Under the pieces are notes generated by a model. That model ran no database searches, was not told the origin of the DNA, and saw only the letters and a list, made by a program, of their open reading frames with translations. Positions 1-10,644 of a stretch of 64,000 bases of DNA are shown here, piece after piece (positions within the stretch are counted from its first letter, which is position 1; the number at the start of each line of letters is the position of its first letter). The DNA comes from Bifiguratus adelaidae (lineage: Eukaryota; Mucoromycota; Endogonomycetes; Endogonales), in NCBI GenBank assembly GCA_002261195.1, contig MVBO01000007.1, positions 1 to 64,000 on the forward strand, in the 5' to 3' direction. The position numbers were made by a program, and so were the translations under genes.

Positions 1-990
1 CCCCCCCCCTCCCCTCTCCCTCCTAAGCAATTCGATGGAGTGCCTGTTCTTGCGTTCGTGAGTTCACTGCGGATTGCTTCGTTAGGCAGATGCCTTGATC
101 CAGGACAAACATGGTGTTTGAAGGGAACGAGCTAGCGCAAAGGCCGGACGCAGTCGTGTGCAAGTTGGATAATGGCCGTTAGACCGAGTGTTTTGCCTTC
201 GGGGAAGCCAGAATGCGAACAAAAGTTAGGACGCGTTCGCGGTGAAGACGGAAGTGGTAGGATTGAGCAACTCCTGCAAGAAAGCATTGGACTCCGGGAC
301 GTCCCAAGCAATCCTCGCGTTCGAGGCCATTGGTAAGATTTTAACGCATAACGACATTGATTGAGGTGCATGTCTTTGCAGATGATCAATTGGACTCTAC
401 CTGTGCACGTTAGAGTGTGGTGGGATATATCTGTTCTCATTCCTTGATAGCATTCGGCTTCCACCTGCCACACCTGGGAACTCTCAAACGTTACCTAGGT
501 GACTTGAACACTTTAACGCACATAGCTTCCTGCTTCCGGAAGCATTGTCATCTCAGACCCTTCCTTGGGCAATTGACATTTGACACAGACCAACCCTATC
601 AACGCCGGAACTCAAACGGATCACGAGAAAACGAAACAAAGTGACCCTTCTGAGCAATCTGAATCCTGTGATAACTATGCACATAACCACACAATAAGGA
701 ATAGATTGTACTTGGAGACCTTTTGCAACCTTGATTCTGCGTAGACTCGTACGCACTGGAACTATTACGTCGATCGCATACTTTGCCGACCCTAAGGCTG
801 GCAGATTCAAAAGTTCAATTACGTATCTGCTGCAGGTTTCAGTCATGCAGTGATCTAGCAGCAATCATTTCTACGATGAACAATGGCCATCGCATCGCGC
901 ATTTTCAGAGCATCACGTGACAACTCTTGGCACTCGCACGAGACACCTGGTCGGCAAGAGTCCTGTGCTCATGTGCGACACATTCCACCC
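1..990. other. intergenic / upstream region without a recognisable gene
   Basis: The window opens with a pyrimidine tract (nine C, then CT-rich sequence to about base 25). Open frames on both strands here are short, low in conserved motifs and resemble nothing I know. The last 80 bases are the palC promoter, including the palindrome at 913-920. The 3' end of a neighbouring gene could lie in the first few hundred bases, but I cannot support one. Confidence 0.5.
913..920. promoter_or_regulatory. TCACGTGA palindrome (bHLH E-box type) upstream of palC
   Basis: A perfect 8-base palindrome with a CACGTG core lies 78 bases before the palC start codon. TCACGTGA is the classic site of Cbf1/USF/TFE-type bHLH factors. 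The same 8-mer lies 79 bases before CSE1 at 52921. Binding here is inferred. Confidence 0.4.
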
Positions 991-2527
991 ATGACGTACA
1001 GATATGTGCTGCCGACAACCAAGCCATTCTCTTTCTCTGAGGCTGTCGTTGACCCAGGGTCATATTCGGCGGCGTTATCCGAGGCAACCGCTTTAAGAGG
1101 TCGTCTAAGAAGTTTAGCCAAAGCCTTGAAGCGTACCGAAGAGCAGAACAGGGACTGGGGAGCTGCAGTCACGGTAAGCGAAAGCCGGTGACCTTGACAT
1201 GTCTGTTTGCTAAAATGCTCTCTAGGCCGCGGAAGAATACTTGCCGTACCTTGTCGCCTTTATTCAAGCCTTGGATGGCGGTGAACTTAAGCTAAATTCG
1301 AGCGCAGGTTAGCACGGATGCGGTTGGTGAATGCCTCTTCTGACCTACATGTGTTCTGGATAGAATGGTCTTGGAAGTCCACTATCAACTCTGCAAGCGG
1401 CTTAAAGAAGCACCAGCATTTCATCTCCAAATCAGTCACCTACGAACTCATCTTCACCCTCCTCACTTACGCTTATGCATTGAGTATGCATGCCTCGGCT
1501 ATCGCTGCCGGGATAACGCCCGAATCACCTAATGGAGATCGGTTGTACAATATGGTAAGTGGCTGAGAAAAACCAATTTCTCAATTGCATTAACATTTGA
1601 CGTAGGCTGCTGACGCGCTCAACACTGCGTCCAGCATCTTTGCATTCATATCTGGCACAGTCATAGATCAATGGCAGTCCCCTCCCCGGGGGCGGCCTGC
1701 TGATACGACAAGAGAACTCACAGCTGCACTTTCAAAGTAGGGAGCATGGACGCGTCTGTAGTGGGATGACTGACACGTGTTTAGGCTGGCCTTCGGAGAT
1801 GCGCAGAGTATCGGTATCCGGAAAATCACTTCGACCTCCAAAGCATCCTATTCACTTGTGGCAAAGTTATATGTTGGCGTGTTTAGCCAGTACGAAATGG
1901 CGTTTGGTCTCATGAACTCCCTCAAGGGGAGTGAGATTACATCTGATTTCAAGAAATACGTCACGGATGGCATGTCGTTTTATCGGGTAAGTGGACCACC
2001 CGCGTCGGTTCATATGCCTCTACAAGCTAACAAAACCTTTGACAGGCCATGGCAAGAAAATATCTGGCGATGGATGCGTACGAGACACAGTAAGCAAATC
2101 TGTCAGGTCCGACACATGATTGCTGACTATCCTCATTAGGCAAAATGGGAAAGCTGTGGCACTGATCAATGAAGTCAAAGAAAGTCTACACTCGCTAACC
2201 AAATCATCGCTGCCGGGAAAGACGAATGACGGCGAATTTTACGCAATTGCGTCGAGCGAGGAGGCTGACGTGAACGAGCTTTGCAGTACCTACCACAAAA
2301 TCAATGACTCTGTAAGTGTACGACTGCTTGCCGGGAAACAATCGTTCATGGGGTTCATCCAGGTCACATTTGAAACCGTGCCTCCAAAATCAGCCTTGCC
2401 AAACATGATGCCGAGCGGTCGTGAACTCCTCAAACCCAAAACGTATACCCTGCCAAACGGCTCTTTTGGCGTAGCCTCACACGGCAATGAGCGTCAACCT
2501 TACGCACTAAAAGGTGCCTACTATTGA
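991..2527 (+). CDS. palC: PalC-like BRO1-domain protein (alkaline pH signalling)
   Basis: Eight exons (991-1173, 1226-1307, 1364-1554, 1606-1736, 1785-1986, 2046-2089, 2140-2311, 2363-2527) give about 389 residues. The N-terminus MTYRYVLPTT followed by SFSEAV matches the start typical of fungal PalC, and the body is a helical BRO1-type domain without a recognisable C-terminal proline-rich region. PalC is an ESCRT-III-linked component of the Pal/Rim pathway that signals ambient pH from the plasma membrane to the PacC/Rim101 factor. All introns are 48-59 bases. The last intron is 51 bases, has no in-frame stop and could be retained without breaking the frame. The ATG at 991 was chosen because the family start fits there; an in-frame ATG at 883 would add 36 residues of no resemblance. 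Function is assigned by resemblance only. Confidence 0.75.
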
Positions 2528-2887
2528 TTGGGCACATCATACCTCAGAAGCAGTTGTCTCTATAGCCCAATGTCACATTGTCGTTTGCCCTCGCTTTACA
2601 AGAAATAGAGAATGCCTGGTGCTCGACAAGACAAGTGTCTAAGACATTCTATAGCTTATTCACAAACACACCTAGGGTGAAGTGTTCCACCTGCTTTGAT
2701 TTAAGACATCATCCAAATTGTCTTGTCACACTTTTACGAACTTGCTCTCAACTTGTCATGGTATGAACAGACACAGAGTTTTGGGGGGGGGGCCGATGGA
2801 GTGAATGCTCACTGCACCATATATATTGCGCATACAAAGCTTTGGCCTGACGTTGACGCGCACGTTATTGCTCTATAACATCTCACC
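2528..2887. other. intergenic spacer with G10 run and TATA-like element
   Basis: This spacer holds the palC 3' flank and the promoter of the lipase gene. A run of ten G lies at 2783-2792 and a TATATAT-type element at about 2818-2826, some 60 bases before the next start codon. No further gene is seen. Confidence 0.5.
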
Positions 2888-5800
2888 ATGCCCGTTATCA
2901 CTGACCAGGAAAAACTCAGCAATCCTCTTGTCTCGCGGCCATGGCAACTTGACAGCTTCCGCAGTTCATCTACACCTCCCTACCACCTTCATGTCTTTCA
3001 AACCGGTCCGCAAGCGGAAGACGCCCAAAAGTACGGGTCTCAAAGTTCGCGAAGTACGGCGTCCAATCGGTCTTTACGTTCAAGCAAATCGACAGGACTA
3101 TTTAGGCCCGGCTTCTGGTCAAGAGGAGAACTTGCACCGTTCCCAATGTCATCCTCCGACAAGATCGACCTACATCCAGAACAGACACCGTTAAAGGCCA
3201 AAGATTCTTCTGACAGTATTGGCAAAACCACATTGCACGTGCCTACACATCATCTGCTTCCGCCCATTCCGAATGCATCTCTTGAAAACCTCTTTGAGTA
3301 CCAGCATTCAAATCAATCAAATGTTTCGAACATCTCGGAGTCTACCGTCATCAGTCGTCGTCATTCGTTGACTTCTCTCGAACCTCTAAAGAAGCGCACT
3401 GAGATTGTAGAGAATGTCCGGCAAGCGAACTTACCGCGTGGGGTTCTTCAAGTAAGTTTCGGATCTGTCGTATCTCTTGCTCATTATGTTCCTCAGATTG
3501 ACCTTTTGAACATCCGCCTTTTTCCACCGCCCCAGAAGCCCTATGTACGCCTAAGGCTGGGTGCGCAAGTCTATGCATCTAGTACGGCCGATTCATCCAG
3601 CGGTGAATGGAACGAGGGATTCCGATTTTGGGTCTCGTTCCATTCTCAGCTCTTTGATGTGATCGAGGTAAGGTTTTCAACTCTTTCGTCCCTTTTGCTG
3701 ACAAAAGATTGCTAGTTTGACATATATGACAGGCGAGGGTATTGGAGGACCAAAATACATCACATTGCAAAAGGCAGACTACGTATTAGGAACCTCGAAT
3801 CGAAACCCGAGGTTTTTCTAACGCAAGTGGAATGTCGTGAGATCAATGGACGCATCTAACGGATCAAATAGATTTGTACCTCTGCACGAGTACAAGACGT
3901 TTCATAACCGTGTCCCCGACTGGCTTATTCCCAAAAAGCCTGTACCAGCCAAGAGATCCTTGGACAGTCTTCCATCTTGGTTCAGTGCCTCTTCCCCATC
4001 CTTGTTAAGCAAGAAGGATACTGAGGGATCAGAGACAAACGAGGAAGTCCAAAGTGCGTACGAGGAGACATTGCATAGCTATTCAAATGCACGACACGCC
4101 ATCAAGCCCAATAGGCCATCAAAGCTCCGAATACCAGCCAACAATATCATTGACAATGAGATGACTGTATCTCCGCAAAGCTTGAGCCCTCGTGATGACA
4201 GTTTGGAAGAAGTAAGGCATACGTCTCCACCAGAGCCTAGCGTAGAAAGGAAATCGGCCTCACAGGAACTACCGCCTCACAAGCGACCAAACTTTCTACG
4301 GAGAAGAACCTCGGAAACGTCAACATCTTCACGTTCATCAACTGCTCCCTTGGTACCTAAGCGCAAGGTCGTCGGCTCAGTTCAAATTAGGGTTCGATAT
4401 GCTTATCAGAAGCCCCGAACCGCGCGAAGGGTCAGCATGAGAAAAGAAGCGCAGGATCTTCCTTGGGAATGGGGTCAACTCCTAAAAGAAGAGACTTCTC
4501 GGAATTTAAGCTCCGAAGAGAAAGCCATTCTCAGCAAGACTGAGACTCCAGTGATCATCAAGAAGCATTCTCCAGAAGACACACCAGACGACCGCGACAC
4601 TACCAAGACCAATACATTGTCAGCGCCAGCTTTGCTCAGGACAGTTTCGTCCACTTCGTCATTGTCAGTGAATACGGATGAAGTCGTCGTCAGGCGAAAC
4701 TCGCTCGTGGATTTCCAATTTACCTGTAACCTAGCAGATGCGCTTGCTGAGGAACATGCCAAGGAACAGCAACAGGACCGTGATCCACAGACGCAGCGAC
4801 ACGATGATGCCGATCCCGTCACTGCTACCGCGTACGATGCGACAAGCAGAACTGCCGCAGACTACGGCTTCCAGCAAGAGGATTTGGAGATGGACTCAGA
4901 ACAGCTGCCAGATGAATTCGGCGAGCCGGCCCTCAGAAGCAAAGATGGAAGCCAACATAAGCCGGAGTTATCGCGTACGCCTTCAAGCAGTACGGATAAG
5001 GCATCAACTGCATATGCGCGTTCCATCAGGCAAAGCAATTCCTTTTTGCGGAATCTTAGCGTAGGGCGATGGGGATGGACAAAGAAACCTCCGAAACCGC
5101 GCGAAAGGTTTCCCGAGTTACATCGTAAATGGCGTGACAAGAATTATGCGCCATCGTGGTTGGAGGGCTCGGATTCATCATCAGAAGAACCGAATCGTCA
5201 CTCTATGTTCCACCGAAGAAACAAGAAAGAGCCCAACAAAAAGCAAGATGGAGGAGAGAAAACCATGGAAACATCCACTCAGAAACAGCGCGATACTGAA
5301 ACGACCGCTCTGGATATGCTCGAGGCGGTAGCCAAAGCCAATGGTGAACGAAGCGGAGAGAACAATGTTGTGAGCCATCCTCGCGTCGACTGGATGCTCG
5401 GTTTCGTGGTTTCCCATCAAACGCGCCTTCTCATTCGGGCAGTGACCCGCTTAGCGGCTACCTTTGGGCAAGGATTCAAGGTAAATTATACACAAGCTTG
5501 GACAGCATGGATTGTGCTGGAAAAGTACTACGCCCAAGTGGTGGCATCCGCCCATTCTACCTTGCCGCCGAACCGCGAAGTGAACGACCTACAGTTCGTG
5601 GACATGGCATGGCATTACTACAAGTACAGCCTGGTATCGTATGGATGGCGAGTCCTACCTTTCCTTGGGAAATATGCACGAAACATCAAGGCATTCGAAG
5701 CGACTTGGAGTCGATCCAATCGAGACTTCATCAAAAACTATCTCAATATTCCTTACGAGGATATCCTGGGCTATGAATACGGTATTCGGCGTGGATCCGT

Positions 5801-6785
5801 TTTTCATCCCAGTTACTTTGTGGCCGTTGACAAATGGAGCGAAGCGATCGTCTTGACTATTCGCGGAACGTGGAGTCTCTACGACGCCATCACCGATCTC
5901 GTTTGCGAATACCGACCTTGGCGAGGAGGTGTAGCGCACTCGGGCATGCTCGCATCCGCCCAGTGGTTCTTTATCAATATTGTTCCACACATTTTCCACT
6001 ATCTGCGCAATCGTCATGACAATATCAACAAGTTCATCATCACAGGCCATTCATTAGGCGCCGGCAGTGGTGCTCTGTTAACGATGATGGTTCTGGATCA
6101 TCTCGACACGCTTCGAGCGCTCACCAACAACCCGAATTTCAAAGTCCATTGTTATGCGTATGCTCCCGTTCCCGTGACCAACCTAGAGCTCGCTGAGCGA
6201 TACAAGGATCACATTGACAGTTTCGTAGCTCAAGATGATATCGTTGTGCGCATGTCTTATGGCACCGCCATGCAAACCCGGGAGCTCGTCATGGATGCGA
6301 TCAGTGTTGTGGAGGCTGTCGGAGGGTACCACAAGTGGAACACGGATGAAGAAGCAAGAGAACGCTGTTTTCGATTCCTGGATGACAAACGAGAATTGTA
6401 TCACATGGAAGGTCGCAAGATTTTCCCGGTGGTAAGTGATGCAGATAGAGAATACGAACCTGTGCTTATTGCCAACTCCGTCATCCAGTTGTACCTTCCT
6501 GGCAAAGTCTATCAATTTGTCCGATATGCGGAAGCGACCAAGGGAAAGCACAAGGAAGATGCCCCCAATGACGCGAGCGACTCGTTACAAAACAATCGCC
6601 ATATTTCTCTCTTTCAGTCCGATTCTCACATTAGCGAGGAAATCCTCATCGCCAAAACCTCCATTGATGATCATATGGTCCTAAGTTATTTAAGTTGTTT
6701 TGATCAAGTACGGCATGCCTGCATGCGAGGAGATAGACGAAATGGTTCTCACAAGACAAACCCCAGTTCACATGTACAAAGGTAA
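2888..6785 (+). CDS. C2 domain-containing sn-1-specific diacylglycerol lipase (class 3 lipase)
   Basis: Four exons (2888-3451, 3497-3667, 3716-3822, 3872-6785) encode about 1251 residues. Residues ~185-300 look like a C2 domain (strand patterns such as PYVRLRLGAQVY and FRFWVSF), a probable membrane/Ca2+ binding module. A long Ser/Arg/Glu-rich region follows, and a class 3 lipase fold fills roughly residues 800-1200. The nucleophile elbow GHSLGAGSG has its serine at about residue 1008, followed by DDIVVRMSYG (candidate Asp) and SIDDHM (candidate His region). Enzymes of this family release 2-acylglycerol and a fatty acid from diacylglycerol at membranes. The third intron (3823-3871) begins with GC rather than GT; only that choice keeps the frame. 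The first intron is 45 bases, in frame and free of stops. The C-terminal 30 residues are poorly supported. The gene converges with the minus-strand gene ending 61 bases away. Confidence 0.85.
3823..3871 (+). other. GC-AG intron in the diacylglycerol lipase gene
   Basis: The donor reads GCAAGT and the acceptor AATAG, with a CTAAC branch-like motif 14 bases before the end. A nearby GTGAGA donor at 3837 would leave a 35-base intron and a shifted frame, so the GC donor is preferred. Confidence 0.7.
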
Positions 6786-6846
6786 ATGTAGAGTAGTCTC
6801 TATCGCTGTATATACAAACATGGTCCGTGGTATAATGTGCGAGGCG

Positions 6847-7607
6847 CTAAGCCGCTTGAACACTACCCTGTGGAGACATCACCTTCACAGACTCAAAGAT
6901 CAAGTGTCTAAACCTTTCCGTCACTTCTATCCGCCAGGTCGCGTCAATCCTGCCACATGTGAACAAGCGTGGCGCCGAAAGAACCATGGTATGAAACTCG
7001 CCGTATTCGCCCGCTAAATCTATCCCCTTGACACCTTCGCCTTCCCCGCGACGCAGGATGGACAGCACCTCGTCATCAAACAGCTGTTTCCCAACCACCT
7101 CTTGGTCAAATTGCTCTCGATTGACGCACGAAATGACGGGATCAATCTCATGTTGTGTGAGCAGTTCGAGGATCTGGGGTCTTGGCATCTGCCACAAGGG
7201 TCGTTCCAGCTTGAGGATATCTTGGATGGCTTCTTCCATGAAATTGGAACAGACGGGCATAATGTCGCCTGAAGGCAAGCAAGGTGCGTTGAGTGAATGA
7301 GCGACAATAACAGATCAGCGCACTCACCTGTGACGAGCACTTGCGTTCCGTATTCTAGTGCGAGTTGACGAAAGGCTGCTCGGTAACTCGCCTTATAGTC
7401 GGGTCCAGCAATCACGCGTTCCAGATGCGGAATGCCTAGACAGGATGCAATGGCTTTCACCACAGACAACGGATGCGCCTTGAACTCGCCAAAGTTCTCT
7501 GGCATAAACGTTACCAGATGCGTCACATGGTACCGTTCCTGCTGCAGGATGAGCGACAAGCTCAGTGTGCAATCTTTCCCGCCAGTGAACGAGACGACAG
7601 TGTTCAT
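6847..7607 (-). CDS. PP-loop ATP-binding protein of the diphthine-ammonia ligase (DPH6/MJ0570) type
   Basis: Two exons (7607-7328 and 7268-6847, intron of 59 bases) encode about 233 residues. The N-terminus carries a PP-loop as FTGGKDCTLSL (usual form SGGKDS), and near the end DLAGEYGEFHTMVL matches the GEYETF region of the DPH6 family. That family adenylates its substrate; DPH6 amidates diphthine on elongation factor 2. This protein is far shorter than eukaryotic DPH6 (about 685 residues in yeast) and resembles the compact archaeal/bacterial form, so its substrate is uncertain. The Ser-to-Thr and Ser-to-Cys changes in the loop are unusual. It starts 91 bases from the oppositely oriented methyltransferase gene, so the two probably share a promoter. 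A horizontally acquired copy is possible but not shown. Confidence 0.7.
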
Positions 7608-7698
7608 GGTTAAATTGGGCTTTCTCTTTGTCGTCGCCTTGTACCAGTGTTGTTGGCATTAAGGCATTGCATCACACCGACGTGCTCATCCTTGTCTC

Positions 7699-8421
7699 TT
7701 GTCGGGTTGCTTGCGCTTACCAAACATGTTGTCCAAGCTGATACCACTCGTGGTGGTTGCCCCGCTCGTCCTTCGCGCCATGACGCCACCCGCCAAGGTC
7801 GACACCAACTTTGACCGTTTGCGTAATCAGTCCATGGTATATCGGCTTATCATCACAGTGGGCGCTCAAGCCATGAGAATGATTTACGTGTGCGCCATGG
7901 CCTTGTACATCATTTGCTTGATGGAAGAGAATGCTCGAACGATGGGATCGACGAAACGAGGTTGGCTTGTTTGTGATCCGCGTACGCTACATACGCCTTA
8001 TTCCATCTGGACCTCGCTTGATCTGGTTGCCTATTCCATGCTGTTTGTAGGCTCCGGGCTTCGGATCTGGTCGTATAAGGCATTAGGTCGCACCTATCAT
8101 CTCTCGGTGCGTCAGGGCCATGAATTGATTACGACCGGACCTTATGCGACCCTGATGCATCCTTCATACACGGGTGGCATCCTTGCCAATATCGGATTCA
8201 TTCTCTTCTTTTTCTACGGACGCTTGTGGAGCTGTATCTTTGCACGTCTGGGATTAGGCATAGAGGCCGAGACGGCTTTCATTGTCGGTCTGCACGTCTT
8301 TCAATTCTACTTTATCAACAAGCGGGTCAGGGCCGAAGAAGCAATGCTACAGCAGCAATTCAAGGGACAGTTTGACGAGTACAAAAACACTCGAGCTAGA
8401 TTCATTCCTTTTGTATGGTAG
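7699..8421 (+). CDS. isoprenylcysteine carboxyl methyltransferase family protein
   Basis: An intronless frame encodes 240 residues; translation may instead begin at the ATG at 7726, which would start directly with a hydrophobic segment. Several membrane helices are visible, and the conserved C-terminal ICMT block is present: ELITTGPYATLMHPSYTGG (the RHPxY-like methyl-donor motif) followed by NKRVRAEEAMLQQQF. Family members methylate the prenylated C-terminal cysteine of CaaX proteins at the endoplasmic reticulum (Ste14 in yeast) or related substrates. Overall similarity to Ste14 beyond the catalytic block is not obvious, so the substrate is open. The stop codon lies inside the 3' end of the opposing ATG22 gene; the two coding sequences overlap by 20 bases. 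Confidence 0.75.
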   Translation: MSGCLRLPNMLSKLIPLVVVAPLVLRAMTPPAKVDTNFDRLRNQSMVYRLIITVGAQAMRMIYVCAMALYIICLMEENARTMGSTKRGWLVCDPRTLHTPYSIWTSLDLVAYSMLFVGSGLRIWSYKALGRTYHLSVRQGHELITTGPYATLMHPSYTGGILANIGFILFFFYGRLWSCIFARLGLGIEAETAFIVGLHVFQFYFINKRVRAEEAMLQQQFKGQFDEYKNTRARFIPFVW

Positions 8422-10381
8422 CTGTCGAGACCTTTTCGTTCAACATGCTTTCCTCTTCCATGTCTAGATATGCCTTGCACTCCAATCGACTCTTTTGTAC
8501 ATCTACGAAGACCAAAATCAGGGTACTGGCAAGACCCAAAGCTAAGAGAAATGCAAAAGGCATGTTCGCATTCCCACTGACATCGATAATCGCCGAGGAC
8601 ACGAACGGTCCAATAAACGCCGAGGTTTTACCAATGATGGAAAAGAGGGCAAAGAAGAGGAATTCCTTGCCGCGTGGACAGACCTCTGAGATCATGGTCT
8701 GGGAGTAGCAGTACCAGTTGCAAGCAAAGAAGCCGTAGTAAAACTGGTAGACCCACACTTCCCAAACGTTCTTGAAACCGAAATTGTCGGGCCAGATACC
8801 AAGGAAGCCCCAGCCGTCGAGGATGAGGATACTGGCCACGACCACGTAGAACATGCGCTTTGTGGAAATGATGAAGCGCTTTTGAATGAGCCAGAAGGCA
8901 TAGGTACCGATGGCCGAGGACAGAATGCCCACAATGAGAAGATAGGTGAGTTGAAGTGTGGAATAGGCAACGATGGAACTGCAAAGAAAATACGTCAGAA
9001 TAATATGGGATCAGGATGAGCGTGGGTATACTCACTTTTGGAGTGTACTAATGACGGTGACTGTGGTGTTGAGGGTATCACCCATCAAAAAGTAAAAGAC
9101 GAGGTAAAGAACTAGGATTAAATGAGCAATCGTAATCAATGCACCCATTGTAAGAGCGACTTACAAGTTTGCTTGAGCTTCATGCACTCTCTGAAAGCAT
9201 GCCAGACATTCTTGACCGCCAATGACACGTAATTGGTACCGCTAGGTAATGGCAATCCTGGCCGCCTTTTCTCCAAGACAAACCATGGAATGGCGCATAC
9301 AATCCAAGCACCTGCCGAGAACGCAATCAAGATACTGAATGCCTTCGTATTCTCTACAACACCAGCATCCGAGTGGACGGCGAACAGAATGCCTACCATG
9401 ATGGCAAGAATAACAACTTCTCCCGCATTGCACACGGCAAAGGCAATGTTGGATATACGATTGCGTGAAAGCATATCCAGCTCCTCGCGTTGTTTGACGG
9501 TCACTTCACCAGCTTTCATATTGCTCTCAGATTTCATCATTTCCGGTAGATCGCGAGCCAATTGAGGAAATGCCGCTGTCCAAAAGGTCAGAGCGCCTTG
9601 ATAGGAGATGAGACCGACGATATATAGACCGGTTCCAATCTCCCATTTTGACGGATCCATGACACCTAACCAACCAAAAGAGACACCCCAGGCGAGAAGA
9701 GTGAAGGCAATACAGATCCAGGGTCTCCATCGACCGTAATCGGCAAATGATCCAAGAAGAAGGAAGAGGACCGCTTGAATGGCAAAGGAAATACCGTTGG
9801 CGAGCAAGACAATTGAATTAATGTCGCGGACTTGCCCAACAAAAGGACCTAGTAGACATGGGTCCGTACTGTTACAGGGTTGTGACGGATCGTTGGCGTC
9901 CCATCCGGCTAAAGCTATAGGTTGGTCAATAGGGTGCTCACGTTGGCAGATGGATCAGATCGGATCGGTCAAAGGGTTCAGAGCACAGAGAGAGAAAACG
10001 GCAAACGAAACTCACATAGCAAGTTTTGAAATTGAGAAGGCTAAAGCATGCGCATGTGAGAAAAGTGGAAAAGAAACCGATCAGAAGACATGTACGTCGG
10101 TGACACTACCGCAAAGCCTGACACAGTGTCACTTACCCCGAAATTAAAGGGTCCGAGACCTGAACAATGGTTGAGCTTCCATGCATCATTACAACCCCAT
10201 CACTGCACTCACCATTATTGCCGACATAGTACAGATAAAACGCCCACAATTCCTTGCGCGTCGTTACCCATCGACCGTCGTCCCTTTCATCCGGTAATCG
10301 ACCACCTGCCAATACTTCTTCCTGGATGACAGTCTTTTCCGGCGGTTCTTCCACCATTTCGCCTTGACTATGACTGGTCAT
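8402..10381 (-). CDS. ATG22: Atg22-like vacuolar amino-acid exporter (MFS)
   Basis: Six exons (10381-10213, 10159-10137, 10040-10016, 9908-9165, 9111-9036, 8978-8402) encode about 537 residues with some twelve hydrophobic segments. The N-terminal block WAFYLYYVGNN / GLGPFNFG / PSQFQNLL and the loop region NSTDPC match Atg22, which exports amino acids from the vacuole after autophagic breakdown. The second and third exons are only 23 and 25 bases; they are needed to recover that conserved block. The C-terminus is short and cytosolic. Its stop lies within the methyltransferase gene on the other strand. Its promoter is shared with the class V myosin gene and contains a CRE palindrome. Confidence 0.88.
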
Positions 10382-10563
10382 GATTCCTGCTTCCTTGATC
10401 CACCTCGGAGTCTCGACAAGAGCAGAAAAGAAGCTATACAGTCGAGAGGTGTGAAAAAAAGAGCTGGACCTCGCTTGCGATGCTCAAATGATTGGAGGGT
10501 TGGTCCTAATTTGGTAAATGAATTGTATGGGAGCCAAATAAGGCAAGTCTCATTTAGCTCGTG

Positions 10564-10571
10564 TGACGTCA
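10564..10571. promoter_or_regulatory. CRE/ATF palindrome TGACGTCA between ATG22 and the myosin gene
   Basis: A perfect 8-base CRE lies 74 bases before the myosin start codon, in the 263-base divergent promoter, and is followed within a few bases by an AATATAAG TATA-like element. bZIP factors of the ATF/CREB class bind this word. Control of either gene by it is inferred. Confidence 0.45.
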
Positions 10572-10644
10572 CAACCATAATATAAGCCGACCCTCAACAA
10601 TGTATAAAGCCTAATTTTGGCACGTTGCCTTAAGGCTTCACATC

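Noticed and set aside
132-864. Overlapping open frames on both strands before palC
   Set aside because: They lack conserved motifs, have odd composition and no consistent splice structure. They look like chance frames.
2783-2792. G10 run as a repeat or quadruplex element
   Set aside because: A single homopolymer run in a spacer; no further G tracts nearby form a quadruplex pattern.
3837-3871. GT-AG intron of 35 bases in the lipase gene instead of the GC-AG one
   Set aside because: It is shorter than any other intron seen here and leaves the following exon in the wrong frame.
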